Below, one piece after another: positions 34,229 to 46,441 of a DNA stretch of 64,000 bases; position 1 is the first letter of the stretch, and every line of letters begins with the position of its first letter. The stretch covers positions 1,771,430-1,835,429 of the forward strand of contig QXEO01000734.1 in assembly GCA_007115705.1 (NCBI GenBank), in the 5' to 3' direction. The notes beneath the pieces are model-generated. The model worked only from the letters and a program-made list of their open reading frames with translations, searched no databases and was not told where the DNA came from. The DNA is from Dactylis glomerata (lineage: Eukaryota > Streptophyta > Magnoliopsida > Poales > Poaceae). The position numbers and the translations under genes are program-made.

Positions 34229-37157
34229 TTCGCACTTTCTGCGCCTAGCTCAAAGGCGTTAAAGAAAAGCACTCTTGGGAGATAACCCAATGTTTTTACT
34301 TTTAGGTCTTTTTCTTTTATTTGAGTCTTGGAAGTTATTACTACTGTAATAACCTCTCCTTATCCTTTTTATTTCGTTTTTGTGCCAAGAGAAGCCTCTA
34401 ATTTGAGCGAGGTAAGATTTGGGGATGTTGCTGTCCTGAAACAGTTTTCGGTGCTGCACCGTAAAAATTCGTGAAAATTCTCTGTATATCTTTTGGACCT
34501 GCGATTTCTTGTGCATATGCCCCAGGTTATATCCAAACTTTCATTAGTTGAACACTTTTTGATTTGAGCAACAGAAAACCCTTTAAAAATTCGACCTTTG
34601 TCAGCTGTTCTGTTTTGACAGATTTCTGCCAATATTTGTGTTTGCCGCTTTATCGCTTTTTTTTAGTTCTTTTAATCACAGAACTTTTGGGGAAGTTGCT
34701 ACAGTAGTATATGCTTTATATGTGGTGGTTTTGAGTTGAAACCTGAAGCAAAAAGGGTTGATTCAATGTTATGCTTACACTAATGTTGCTAATAGATTTG
34801 TGTTTAGTTTTGTATGAAGGAAGTTTTCAAGTGTAGGGATTGGAGAATGATGAGATGAGTTGAAGAATGGACAAAAACTCAAGCTTGGGGATGCCCAGCA
34901 CCCCCAAGAAATATCCAAGAAGTACAAGCGTCAAAGCTTGGGGATGCCCCTGAGGTACCCCTTCTTCATCGGCAAAAATCAGGTCACCTTTCAACACACT
35001 ATATTTTTATTGCTTCATGCATTATGCTTTTTCTTGGAGAGTCAGTTGTTTTTAGTTTTCAGTTTTGTTTAGTTTTGTTTCCTGCAATAAATGGTTGGAC
35101 CCCAACAAATTCCTTTTGGGGAAGTTGCCTTGCTTTTCATTTGCTAAGAACACTCCGTTTTTCATTCTTACCATTTCAACGAGTGTTCTCTTTTTCTAGA
35201 ACTGCGTTTAGCTTTCGATTTTCGCCTTGATTTGTGTTCAGATCTTGTTATATCTTTTCATCAAGGTGTATTTTGACCTCTGCCCCATGTTGGTTTTCGT
35301 CAAAATAGTTGGTCATAAAAAGTTTAAATGGTGTTGGAAAAGAGAAAAAGCTTTATGCAAAAAGTGGTACAAGAAGGAGCTTGTGTAGACTGCGGCCTAG
35401 GCTTTTGCATGTCGTGCTTGATTTATTTTTGATAGTATGCTTAGTGGTTTTGCTGTAGCATGACTTGTCTCAAATGACTGAGATTGCTTAATGAGCCTTT
35501 AAAAAAATCATGCGTTGTTTTAATTATTTGGAAGCATTATTTTGGTTTTCTCCTTTGATGCTTTATTTGGGTTGACTTGGCGCATGCTCACACATGTTAG
35601 ACTCATACAAAGTCGCCATAGCCTCTATGATCATTTAGTTTTTGACTTTTGATGCCATCTTATGCTTCTTTTAATGTCGCTTTGTCGCTCTGCATGATTA
35701 TGGCCATTATTGCTCTCTTAGTTGGTCGCTCCCAGTCTTTTGCTAGCCCTCATTTTGTACTGAGTATGAGCTCTACTCGTGCATCCAACTCCTAAAAACC
35801 AAGTTGTTCCAAAGTGTCCACCATACATACCTATTAGCAATTTTCTATTCCAACGTATATTTGACTTGCTTTTATCTATCCTTCAAATTAAACTCTTTTT
35901 GATGTTATGCGAAAATTGGTCAGTAAAGCTCTCACGAATCTGATGGCACACTTTACTTTTCTTATTTTAAAATTTTGACATTGTGGTCTCTTATGTTGAG
36001 TTGTTATACTTGCAAGTTGTAAGTTGGGAATTAGCCCAGCCATGCCGTCATGGGGCAAGCTTTCAACATTGCACTATCTTTCATTTGAGTTGATATCGTG
36101 ATCTTTTGTTTATGGATACTCACGGTGTGAAATGAATTGGAAATCTTGCGGGATCATGTAGTTTGTATACGTGTTAGGGAAACACCAGGGCCGCTAATAT
36201 AAGCCATGCATAATTCATGGTGGAAATTTACAGCATGCCCATAGTGAACATTCGACGACGCATCTCGCAATAAAAAGCTATACCAATGATAAATAAAAGA
36301 GATGCCGATGTGTTCATTGTCTGTTTGTCCTGTCATTTTGATGTGGGCTTGTTCCATGTCATCGGGCACAGAGGTACCCCATTGATGGTTCTCGATGATA
36401 CGTATATACTTACAATGACAAGAGCTTGCTTGGGACTCTAAGTAAAGTAGCATGAGGTTTGGGTATTCGTATTTCACGGGACACGAGGTTTTCAACTTAT
36501 GATTTGTCAAGCATATGCAGCATAAGTGTTCTCGCATTAACTTTAACCATTCAAGATGCTTATGATGGGGGCAATGAGAGCTCAAAGCCGGTAAGTACCA
36601 TAATTTTTGAAGGTTTATAAAACTTGCAATCACTGCTTCCCTCCGCGAAGGGCCTTTCTTTTACTTTTATGTTGAGTCACCACCTTCTACCTTTATGCAC
36701 CGTTAAGAGAGCATAGTTGTCATTCTGAGTATAATGTGCATTGTCCCAAAGTTTTCATTGATTGATTCATATTGTTGGTTTCACTTGTTCTCAAATTACT
36801 TGTATCTAGTCGCCCTCTTAAACTTGAAGGTGTCCTATGCATTTATGTTTTGCTCTCTCATGAGGGACAAGCTGAAAACCATTTGTATGTTTTTCCTGAT
36901 GATTTGAACACACGTTTGACTTTCATTGTTTTATTTTCATGATCTTTTATTTATATTCCTTTCATGTTATAACATGATTGCTAAGTTCCTTCTATCAAGA
37001 TTATATCTTTCATGCCCATGTTTTAAGTTCTTTTGATCCCAGCGCACAACGCTTACATATTTGATCAAGATTATGTAGGTGCATGTCACCTTAAAAATTA
37101 TTTCTTTTGTTATCACTTACCTACTCGAGGACGAGCTGGAGTTAAGCTTGGGGATGC
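34229..37157 (+). other. Athila A region between protease and 3' LTR, non-coding
   Basis: 2.9 kb of T-rich sequence without a supported gene. The place where Athila pol should be is missing. The last bases before the LTR (gcttggggatgc) act as a purine tract. Confidence 0.7.
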
Positions 37158-37977
37158 TGATACGTCTCCAATGTATCCATAATTTTTGATGCTCCATGCT
37201 TGTTTTTACACCATTTGTTTAGTGTTTCGTTACACTTTATGGCATTTTTATGCATTTTCCGGAACTAACCTATTAACGAGATGCCACAGTGCCAGTTCCC
37301 TGTTTTCTGCTGTTTTGTGTTTCAAAAAAGTTACACAGGAAATATTCTCGGAATTGGACGAAACCAAAGCCAGTCGTCCAGATATTTCACGGAGCTTCCA
37401 GAACACCGAAGAGGAGACAGAGCCGGACCAGAGGGCGGCCACACCATAGGGTGGCGCAGCCTAGGGCTGGCCCGCGCCCCCTGGTGGTGTGGGCCCCCTG
37501 GTCCACTTCTGACGACGCTCCTTCGCCTATAAAGACCCCCCGACGGGAAAAACCTAAAGACCCGATCACTTTTCCAGAACACATCGCGATCCGCCGCCGC
37601 CGTCGACCCGAAGATCAGGAGGGTCCGGAAGCTCTTCCCCGCACCCCGCCGGAGAGGGAAATCGCCACCGGAGGTCTTCTTCATCGCCATGCTTGCCTCC
37701 GGCGCGATGAGTGAGTAGTCTACCTTGGACTATGGGTCCATAGTAGTAGCTAGATGGTTGTCTTCTCCACCATGTGCTTCATGTTTAGATCTCATGAGCT
37801 GCCTTACATGATCGAGATCACCGTTATGTAATTCTACATGTTGTGTTTGTTGGGATCCAATGAATATTGGTGTTATGATTGAGTTGATGTACTGAATTTT
37901 ATCTTATGTTATCTCTATGTTATTTATGATCTTGCATGCTCTCCGTTGTTAGTAGCTATCTTGGCCAAGTAGTTGCT
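37158..37977 (+). repeat. Athila A 3' LTR, truncated by S2
   Basis: Matches 21885-22725 of the 5' LTR and stops at tagttgc, where S2 begins with TGAACGG. Confidence 0.9.
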
Positions 37978-38348
37978 GAACGGATCATATGGGCACCTAG
38001 AGGGGGGGTGAATAGGTGCTACTCAAATTTTAATTATTTTTCAATTTAGGCTTGACACAAAAGGTAAATTCTCTAGATATGCAACTAAGGTGAATTTACC
38101 TATATGTCAACAAGCAAGCTAGGCAAGATACAAGTAGTAAAGGCAATAAAGGATAGAGGTAACCGAGAGTGGAGCACACGGAGACACGGATGTAATTCCC
38201 GTAGTTCCTTCCTTTTTAGGGGAAGTACGTCTACGTTGGAGGGGTGTGGTTGCCACAAAGGCCTAACCAACGCCACAAAGGCTCACCCTATTCTCCGGTG
38301 CAAGCTTCCGCCACAAAGGCCTAGCTCACTTTCCACTAAGGGATTCCT

Positions 38349-39747
38349 TGATACGTCCAAAACGTATCTACTTTCCCGAACACTTTTGCTATTGTTTCTC
38401 CTCTAATTTGTGTGTTTTGAATACAACTAACACGGACTGACGCTGTTTTCAGCAGAATTGCTCTGGTGTCTCGTTTTTGTGCAGAAATTCAACTTCCAGT
38501 AAAAATTCGGGAAAAATCACCAAAAATCATATTTCACCAGAAGACCCACGGAGCCAGAATACGAGACGGAGAGGGGGCTCGAGGGGCCGTCACACATGGG
38601 CGGCGCGGCCTAGCCCTGGCCGCGCCACCCCTGTGTGAGGTGGCTCCAGGCCGCCTCTCGACCTCCCCTCTCACCTACATATACCCCCTGACGACATAAT
38701 ATCAAGGGGGACGGCGTTTTTTTCCAGATAGACTTCCGCTGCGCCGCCGCCATCAGAAACCGCGATTCGGAACCAGAAACTCCGTTCTGGCACCCTGCCG
38801 AGACGGGGATTTGGAGGAGATCTTCATCACCATCACCACCGACGCTCCTCCATCGACCATCCATGACTCCCCCATCCATGTGTGAGTAATTCCCCCGCTG
38901 TAGGTGAGGGGATGGTAGGGATTGGATGAGATTGTTCATGTAATTTGATATGAGATTGATAGGGCATAGTGCCTAGTATCTTTATTTAGTGCCTATGACA
39001 TTGTTGCAACTTGTTATGCTTAATGCTTGTCACTTTGGGCCCGAGTGCCATGATTTCAGATCTGAACATGTTATTATTTCTATGATGATACTTGTTGTTT
39101 ATGGTCTTACCTACAAGTTGTATACACATATTGTTGTCCGGAACCCGAGGCCCCAAAGTGACAGAAATTGGGATAACCGGAGGGGATGGCTATGATGTGA
39201 GGATCACATGTGTTCACCGAGTGCTAATGCTTTGCTCCGGTACTTTATTAAAAGGAGTACCTTAATTACCAGTAGTTTCCCTTGAGGCCCTGCTGCAACA
39301 GGCTGGTAGGACAAAAGATGTCGTGCAAGTTTCTCCTTGTGAGCACGTACGACTATATACGGAACACATGCCTATGATTGTTTGTACTAGGATGCTTTAT
39401 CATTATTTATCTGCAATGCCTGTATCTCATTGATTTCATGAATTATCTTATCCATGCAACGCCCGTTATCCATCCCTATGCCTACAGTATTCGTTCCTAC
39501 TGTTTACAACCGTCACTTTTACTGCTGCTATTTTCCTACTGCTGTTACTGTTTTCCTACTGTCACCACTATAAAACTGTTGCTACTGATAAACCACTGCG
39601 AGCAAGACTGTTTCCAGGTGCAGGTGAATTGACAACTCATTTGTTAAGGCTTACATATATTCTTTGGCTCCCCTTGTGTCGAATCAATAAATTTGGGTAA
39701 TACTTCCCTCGAAGACTGTTGCGATCCCCTATACTTGTGGGTCATCA
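38349..39747 (+). repeat. Athila B 5' LTR
   Basis: 1,399 bp, TGATACGTCC to GGTCATCA. It holds a GC inverted repeat (38591-38637) and a TATA-like ctacatatacccc (38673-38685). Confidence 0.93.
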
Positions 39748-39758
39748 AGACTATTTTC

Positions 39759-39776
39759 TGGCGCTGTTGCCGGGGA
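39759..39776 (+). other. Athila B primer binding site
   Basis: TGGCGCTGTTGCCGGGGA, one mismatch from the tRNA-Asp type PBS of Athila A. Confidence 0.8.
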
Positions 39777-39835
39777 GCATAGCTTTATCTGTAAGTTCAC
39801 TTGGTATTCATATTGTTCGCTGCAATCCTTTCATC

Positions 39836-42493
39836 ATGGGTAAACCTCGTGATGGAAAAGTTCCTATATTGCCATCCACTACAAGAAGAGGTACGACTCT
39901 CAACACCTCTGTTGCTCTTGATTCACCATCCGTTATGAGTTAGTTGCTTACACCACCACACCCACACGTTACTGCTACTACTTCTGCTGAGATTGAAAGT
40001 GCCACTGATAATTTAGATGATGCTTCTACTGTGCTTGATGAGAGAGGTTCGCTAGGTTCCTTTTTAGAGGCTACTATTGCTAGAGCTAAGTTGGGAAACA
40101 CTACTGTTACACCTGTTAGTTCACCTGAGTCTAGGGAATGTCCTAGTGATGATTATGATGATGATGCTTATATTGAGCTTAATGATGATTTTATTGCAGA
40201 AGCACGTGCTGCTCGTGATGCAGGTAATATTAAAGAGCTTCTTGCTAGACGTTCTGTTAGATATAATTTGTCTCCTAATCCTAAGTTTGCTGCTTCTCCT
40301 ATCAATATTAGAGACAAGGATTATGATTTCTCTTTGGATTTATCTTACATATCTATTGTTGAGAAAACTCCTTTTTGTGGTACTAAAGATGAGAGTGCTA
40401 TGGAGCACATGAATGAGCTTTCTACTTTGAGTAATTTGTTTTCTGATGATATTAAGCTCCGCACTTATTTTGTTGCTAAGATTTTTCCTTTCTCGTTGAA
40501 GGATGCTGCTAAAATTTGGTTTAATAGCTTGTCTCCTGGATCTCTTACTAGTCCTATTGCTTTGGTAAATGCTTTCTTTCAGAAATATTTTCCCGCTAGT
40601 GCTCAACATGCTGCTGTGCAGAAAATCTTTGATTTTGAACAGGGAAAAGGAGAGAAATTGCCTGAATCTTGGACAAGGTTTTGTTCTTTAATTAGAGCTT
40701 TGCCTAAAGAACCATTGCCTAAAAATGAACTCCTTGATATATTTTATAATGGACTCACGGATGAATCTAAATCATATTTGGATAGTTGTGCTGGTTGTGT
40801 TTTCAGGGAAAGAACTCCGGCTGAAGCCAAAGAACTAATGGCTAAAATAAGCCGGAATCATGATGATTGGACTCTAGTTGAGCCAACACCAGCACCTACT
40901 CCTGCGCCATCTACAGAGCCTACACCGAAGAAGAGAGGGATGATTGAATTAAATGGTGAAGTTATGAAGGAGGCTAAGAAATCTCTTAAGGAGAAAGGTA
41001 TTAAGGCCGAAGATGTGAAGAATTTACCTCCTATTGAAGAATTATGTAAGCCAATTCCTCGCTCATCTACTATTGAGGTACACTCTCTCCAGCGCTTTGA
41101 TGAAAGAGATATTCCTTATACTAAACCTCCTGATCAATGCTTAGATGAGTTTGATAATTTTATTGTTAAACAAGAAAACTTTAATAGAATGGTGCATAAT
41201 CATCTGTTGGAGAATTCTAGAGTTATTAACAAGATGCAGGATATTGTGGAGAGAACCGCCAATGATGTGAAGATACTTGCTAAACATTTTCAAATGATTC
41301 AAACACAAATTGATCAGCTTACCAAGGTGCAGCAAAACTTGCTGGTTAATGCTGCAAGAGAGAAGCAAGCATGTGAAATACGCACAAGAAGTGGTGCTGC
41401 TACTCAAGACCCATTATATCCTGAAGGACATCCTAAGAGGGTTGAGCAAGTTTCTCAACGTACCTCAAATGATGATATCCCTCCTAAGAAGAAGAAGAAG
41501 CATAAAATAACCGCAGAATCCTCTGATGCAGGTAAAGATCCTAACAGTGTTTCTATTTCTGATGCTGAAACTGAACCAGGAGATGCTCCCGATAAAGAAG
41601 AAGAAGATAAAGAAGAAGTTGAAGAAGAACCAGAGAAGATTGACAAGAATGCAAAGTACACCAAAGAAGACTTCATTGCCAACAAGCATGGCAAGGAGAG
41701 AGAACCTTGGGTACAGAAACCAATGCCTTTTCCTGGTAAGAAACACAAGTCCAAGGAAGAAGAACATTACAACAGGTTTTGTGAATGGATGAGACCTTTA
41801 TTTTTGCAAATTCCTTTGACTGATGCTATTAGAATGCCTCCTTATGCAAAGTATATGAAAGATATTGTCTCTAACAAAAGGAAAATTCCTAGTGAGGAAA
41901 TTTCCACCTTACTTGCTAATTATTCTTTTGATGGTAAAGTTCCAGAGAAGCTTGGAGATCCAGGTATACCAACTATTCCTTGCTCCATTAAAAACAACTA
42001 TGTTAGAACTGCTTTATGTGATTTAGGAGCTGGGGTTAGTGTCATGCCTTTTTCTCTATATAAGAGACTTGATCTAGAAAAATTGGTATCAACTGATATA
42101 TCTTTGCAGATGGTTGATAAGTCTACTACTATTCCTATTGGTATATGTGAGAATGTTCCTGTTCAAGTTGCTAACAGTTGTTTAATATTAACTGATTTTG
42201 TTGTGTTGGAAATGCCTGAAGATGATAACATGTCTATTATTCTTGGAAGACCTTTTCTAAATACTACAGGTGCTGTTATCAATTGCAATCAAGGAAAAGT
42301 CACTTTTAATGTTAATGATAAAGAGTATACGGTATATTTTCCCAAGAAGATTGATAGGAAGAATGCTCTAAATTCAATCAAGCATGTTGAGACCATCAAA
42401 GTTGGTCAAATTATTTGTTCAGAGCGAAAGCCCAAGGAAGAATGTCAAATTGTTATGGTTGGGACTATACCTATCAAAGTTGAGGTAACATAA
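39836..42493 (+). pseudogene. gag: Athila B gag-protease with one nonsense codon
   Basis: The ATG at 39836 (MGKPRDGKVPIL) is followed after 35 codons by a TAG (39941-39943); then 849 codons are open to 42493. The second copy (47928) has AAG at that site, so the stop is a recent point mutation. The gag domain has FPFSLKDAAKIWFNS and FFQKYFPAS. A long charged, helical and Lys/Glu-rich middle follows, then a protease with ALCDLGAGVSVMP and IILGRPFLNTTGA near 42010-42290. The protein ends right after the protease; no pol follows. Confidence 0.9.
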
Positions 42494-42888
42494 GCATTAA
42501 GTGATATGCAAAGTTTCTCCTCATAAAAAGTTAGTTTGGTAACAAGACTTGATCAACCTTGTTAACAAAGTGATTTTATATGAAAGAAACTTCGTTTTCA
42601 CCGCATCTACTCCACCTCACTTGTGTTTACTTTCATCAATTTTATTCCTTCAGTTTAGTTGCTTGATTAAGAGTATCTCAGAGCTGCTGCATGCTTAGTT
42701 TTGATTTGCTTGAAATCTTTTCATCCTCATTTTCCTGAGTTTCATCAATTTGCCAATTCCTGAAAAATCCTCGGAAATAAAGTTTCTCGAAAAATTCCAG
42801 AAAATTCTTTATAAATTTTTATGTCAAAAATGGGGCAGAGAGACACCTGGGAGGCACCAGGTGGGGCAGCCACGCCACCTCACACACA

Positions 42889-42919
42889 GGTGGCGCGGCC
42901 CAGCCCTGGCCGCGCCACC
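42889..42919 (+). repeat. GC-rich inverted repeat upstream of the env-position ORF
   Basis: Perfect 12 bp arms GGTGGCGCGGCC and GGCCGCGCCACC are separated by 7 bp; with mismatches the arms extend to about 22 bp. The same structure lies in the Athila B LTR (38591-38637 and 46684-46730), and an imperfect one in the Athila A LTR. Confidence 0.85.
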
Positions 42920-43326
42920 CATGTGTGAGGGGGCCCCACCAGGCCACTCACTCATCTCTTCTTCCCCAGCTCTTTCTCTCTCCCGAAAACAACGACACAC
43001 TCAGCTGAAAGTCGAGTTCTTGCTGTTCTTCACCTGGATTTCTCGATCTCCTTGTTCAGCCCAGCATTTCTGCTGAAATTTGGATCATTTGCTCTCCGGT
43101 ATGTGACTCCTCCACTTGTCCAAGTAGATTTTCTTTTGGTAAAGTATTTCTTGATTATTTTAGCATTGTAGGTGACAGTATAAATGAGTATGCATGCTTG
43201 TTCTATTGTTTAGAAAGATTATTTTGATGCATGACAGCTCTCTAGTGACTCACTATAGTAGTTTCCTACATTTGCTTGTCTTCAAATCACTTTTTATGAG
43301 TTTGTTGAAAAATTTCAGAGAAGGAG

Positions 43327-44391
43327 ATGGCCAACTTCACATATGGAGAAGTGTTTGAAAGTGATGCACCAAGGGCATCAAGGCCCTCAAGATCCACTGC
43401 CCAATATAGGGTATCCTATAATGAGGATCTCATGTCACCAAACCCAGAAGGGGATGATGGAGATGCGCATCCATCTGCCTTCCCTTGTTTTAACTTCTTG
43501 AGTGATGCAGGGATTCTTGATGATTTCTTGCTCCTAATTAACAGGGTTGGGTTGACAGATTATGTGGCGGATGAAAGAGACCAATATGCTTTGCTTACAA
43601 AGACTTTTGTTGAAAGTTTTAAATTTATTAACTCTCATTACAATCCGTCTGTTGCATTTAAGATTTATGATCAACCCATCACCATGTCTTTGGAGAGGTT
43701 TTGTTTTGTTTTAGGTATTCCCATGTTTGGAACGGCTAGGAAGATACAAAATCACCCCGCTGATTTGTTGGAGCTTTACCGAGGGGTGACCAATGATGAT
43801 GACCGCAACGCACAGCGTGGCAAGATAAGAAATATTCAACTCCCAGCTATTAGATATTTTACTTACTATCTTGCAACTAGTGTACTTGGTAGAGAAAACA
43901 CTAGCAATATCTCCAATTATCATTTAGCTTTTCTAGCCACTGCTCTTGATGTTGGTAGGGAGTATAACCTTGGTGCTGTTATTGCTCGTCGCCTAGCTGC
44001 TAGGGGACCTATTTATGGAGGTATTATTGCTGCACGCATTGTTGCTGAACTAGGACTTTCTATTGCTCCTAATGATGTATTGTTGGCTCCACAGAGGCTT
44101 GATCTCGCTGCTATGAAACTCCATCACTTTGTTACTGCTAACTCTTGTGCAGGGAAATTAGTTTACAGGATGTTATTCATTGATGGAGAGGAAAGGGAAA
44201 TTCCCTTACCTCAGCCTAACTTGTTCAGCATTCATAAGAAGCCATGGTCGCGCACGAAGGTGGAGTTGGACGATCAGCTTAGGCTGCTTGGTTTCAATAT
44301 CCAACACGGCGTGGTGGTTCAGGAGGAAGAGGAGGAGCCGCCCTATCACTTCAGCACGTACCACTCCGGGGCATCCTCAAACTCTTATTAG
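43327..44391 (+). CDS. Athila B ORF after gag-protease (Athila ORF1-like, envelope position)
   Basis: 354 residues from an ATG nine bases after a good splice acceptor (tttcag, ending 43318). A plausible 5' UTR intron is 43099-43318 (donor CCG/GTATGT). The protein has YDQPITMSLERFCFVLGIP, then LPAIRYFTYYLA and a Leu/Ala-rich helical middle. It resembles the 'Arabidopsis retrotransposon ORF-1' family of Athila elements. It lacks a clear signal peptide or membrane anchor, so an envelope role is not supported by sequence. In complete Athila elements this gene follows pol; here pol is missing. The frame is intact to a TAG at 44389. Confidence 0.75.
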   Translation: MANFTYGEVFESDAPRASRPSRSTAQYRVSYNEDLMSPNPEGDDGDAHPSAFPCFNFLSDAGILDDFLLLINRVGLTDYVADERDQYALLTKTFVESFKFINSHYNPSVAFKIYDQPITMSLERFCFVLGIPMFGTARKIQNHPADLLELYRGVTNDDDRNAQRGKIRNIQLPAIRYFTYYLATSVLGRENTSNISNYHLAFLATALDVGREYNLGAVIARRLAARGPIYGGIIAARIVAELGLSIAPNDVLLAPQRLDLAAMKLHHFVTANSCAGKLVYRMLFIDGEEREIPLPQPNLFSIHKKPWSRTKVELDDQLRLLGFNIQHGVVVQEEEEEPPYHFSTYHSGASSNSY

Positions 44392-46441
44392 GACGATGGT
44401 GCTTCTTCATCACACTATGAAGGCGCCACCTCATGGCAGAGTTGGCCGAGTTGGGATTGATCTCCACTTAGGCCAAAAGCCTAAGCTTGGGGGGAGGTAT
44501 GCCGACGATTCACTCATCTACATATCATATTCTGTCGGACCTTTGTATATTCATGTTTCGCTTTCTTTACTGTTCTTGTTCTTGTTTTCATTGCTTCCAA
44601 AACACAAAAAGACCAAAAATATTTCCGTTGTTTCTCTCTATTTGGTTCTTTAGCTTACTATCTTTGTTTTGTTTTACTTGCTATTTCGGTTTTCTATTTG
44701 AAAAATCCAAAAATATTTTGCTTTGTTGCTATTTCCTTCCGCTTTTGCTTTCAAAAATCAAAAACACAAAAATATTTGTTGTTCTTCTTTGGTTTTGTAA
44801 AGTTTGTTGCAGAGTTCAGTCTCCCGTTACTCCATTGCTTGGTATTCACTTTATATTATTCAAGCCACACAAGTGAAGAGCAATAATGACGACATATGAC
44901 AATCCGAGATGTGGTAAGAGGCTGGTATGAACTCTATTTGTTTTCATTTTTGTACATATACTCATCTATGTGGACATGCTTAGTTAGTTCATGTAAGGTA
45001 TATGTCATCTAATGGATGCTTTGTAGTTCTTGCTTTCATATGATTAGTTTCAATCTACTATTAGCCTGTAGCATGTCATGTAGACGCTTGCATGCATTGT
45101 TTTATTCATAGTATGGTATGATATTGTGGTATCCACCTCTGAAAGCTCCATTTGAATCGACTTGGCACATGCTCAAGCATGCATATGACTGAACTAAAAA
45201 GTTAATTAAGCCTCGATGATCTAAATTGCCTCAGAGTTCTTGTATCATTTTTATGCCTATATTAATTTTGTTTTGTCGCAAGCATGATTATGATAGTTAT
45301 TGCTCTCTCGATTGTCGCTTCCCGGTCTTTTGCTAGCCTTCACTTGTACTGAGTATGAGCTCTACTCGTGCATCCAATTACCAAAAACCAAGTCTTCCAA
45401 AGAGTCCACTATAAATTCCTATGCATGGTATTTGTATGCCATTCCAAGTAAATTTTCATGTGCTACCTTTCAAAACTTTCAACTACTTCTCATTTTGTGC
45501 CACTGTTTTTAGCTCATGGGGACGTAGTGGCGGAATTGCTATCTTCCATATTAAATTGAGTACCCCTCGACTAGGCAGCTTCATCTGCTCATCATTAATT
45601 TTGCAAGGGAGCTGGTCAGACCATTATAATCTTAATTCTAAAAGAAAGAAAAAAAGGCACTCCTCCAAAGGAATGTGAAAGTTGGTGGGCACCCGATGGA
45701 ATCGGTTAGCCATGGTTTGAGAAAGGAAAAAGGTGGGGAGGAGTGCCAAAGCTTTATAAAAGAGCACCAATGTGCCAAATTTCAAAGAACTCGGAACCGC
45801 TCTCACTTGTTTATTATGGAAGATAGTAAGTCCCCATTGCTAGTCGTTGACATAGAACAACCACCTCTCAAAAGAAAATTTTTTATCTTTGTTTTACAAA
45901 TGAAAAGCTCTAGCACATGTTAAATCACTGCTTCCCTCTGCGAAGGGCCATTCGTTTACTTTTATGTTGTGTCATCATCTTCTAACTTTTAAGCACTTCT
46001 TGAGAGCATAGCTGTTATTCTTAGTGCAATGTGCTTGTCCCAGAACACGGTTAATTGTGGTATAACTTTGATGCTTGTATCTTTGATATTTCTACTTCTA
46101 GTCTTCCCTTGGACTTCAGAGGTGCCTCAGCATTTATGTTTTGCTCTACAAATAAAGGCAAGCGGGATACCACTCTTTCATATCATGTATGCTTATTACA
46201 ATCTTGTAGCTTCTCATGCACGTGTTACTTGTTATTAGTGCATTGACACTCTTTCATAGATTGCTTGACTATGAGGTGACATTAGTTGCATATTTCTTAT
46301 TATGAATTGCCTGAGTACTTGATCACATGGTTAGTATATATACATCATATGAGCAAATGAGTTCGTGAAAGTTTCTTTTATCGCTCTCAGTTGTTAACTG
46401 AATTGCTTGAGGACAAGCAAATAGCTAAGCTTGGGGGGAGT
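44392..46441 (+). other. Athila B 3' untranslated region and PPT
   Basis: 2 kb with no supported gene. It ends in aagcttggggggag (46427-46440), the purine tract before the next LTR. Confidence 0.75.

Larger units (their letters stand above)
21885..37977 (+). mobile_element. Athila A (Ty3/Gypsy), interrupted by C1 and S2
   Basis: 5' LTR (21885-23606), tRNA-Asp type PBS, gag-protease (split by Copia C1), a 2.9 kb region without coding sense, then a 3' LTR that starts at 37158 and is cut at 37977 by Sirevirus S2. The rest of the 3' LTR, which would correspond to 22726-23606 of the 5' LTR, should lie beyond the right edge. The TGATACGTCTCC start and the PBS are typical of grass Athila-lineage elements. 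No RT, RNase H or integrase is present, so it is non-autonomous. Confidence 0.88.

Noticed and set aside
36154..36633. 159-codon minus-strand frame in the Athila A 3' region
   Set aside because: No recognisable motif or conserved partner in the window; within transposon non-coding sequence.
40077..40412. Leu-rich plus-strand frame (and its copy at 48169) suggesting a membrane protein
   Set aside because: Shifted frame of Athila B gag; the hydrophobicity comes from acidic codons read out of frame.
41465..41767. Phe-rich minus-strand frame
   Set aside because: Antisense of the Lys/Glu-rich gag linker.
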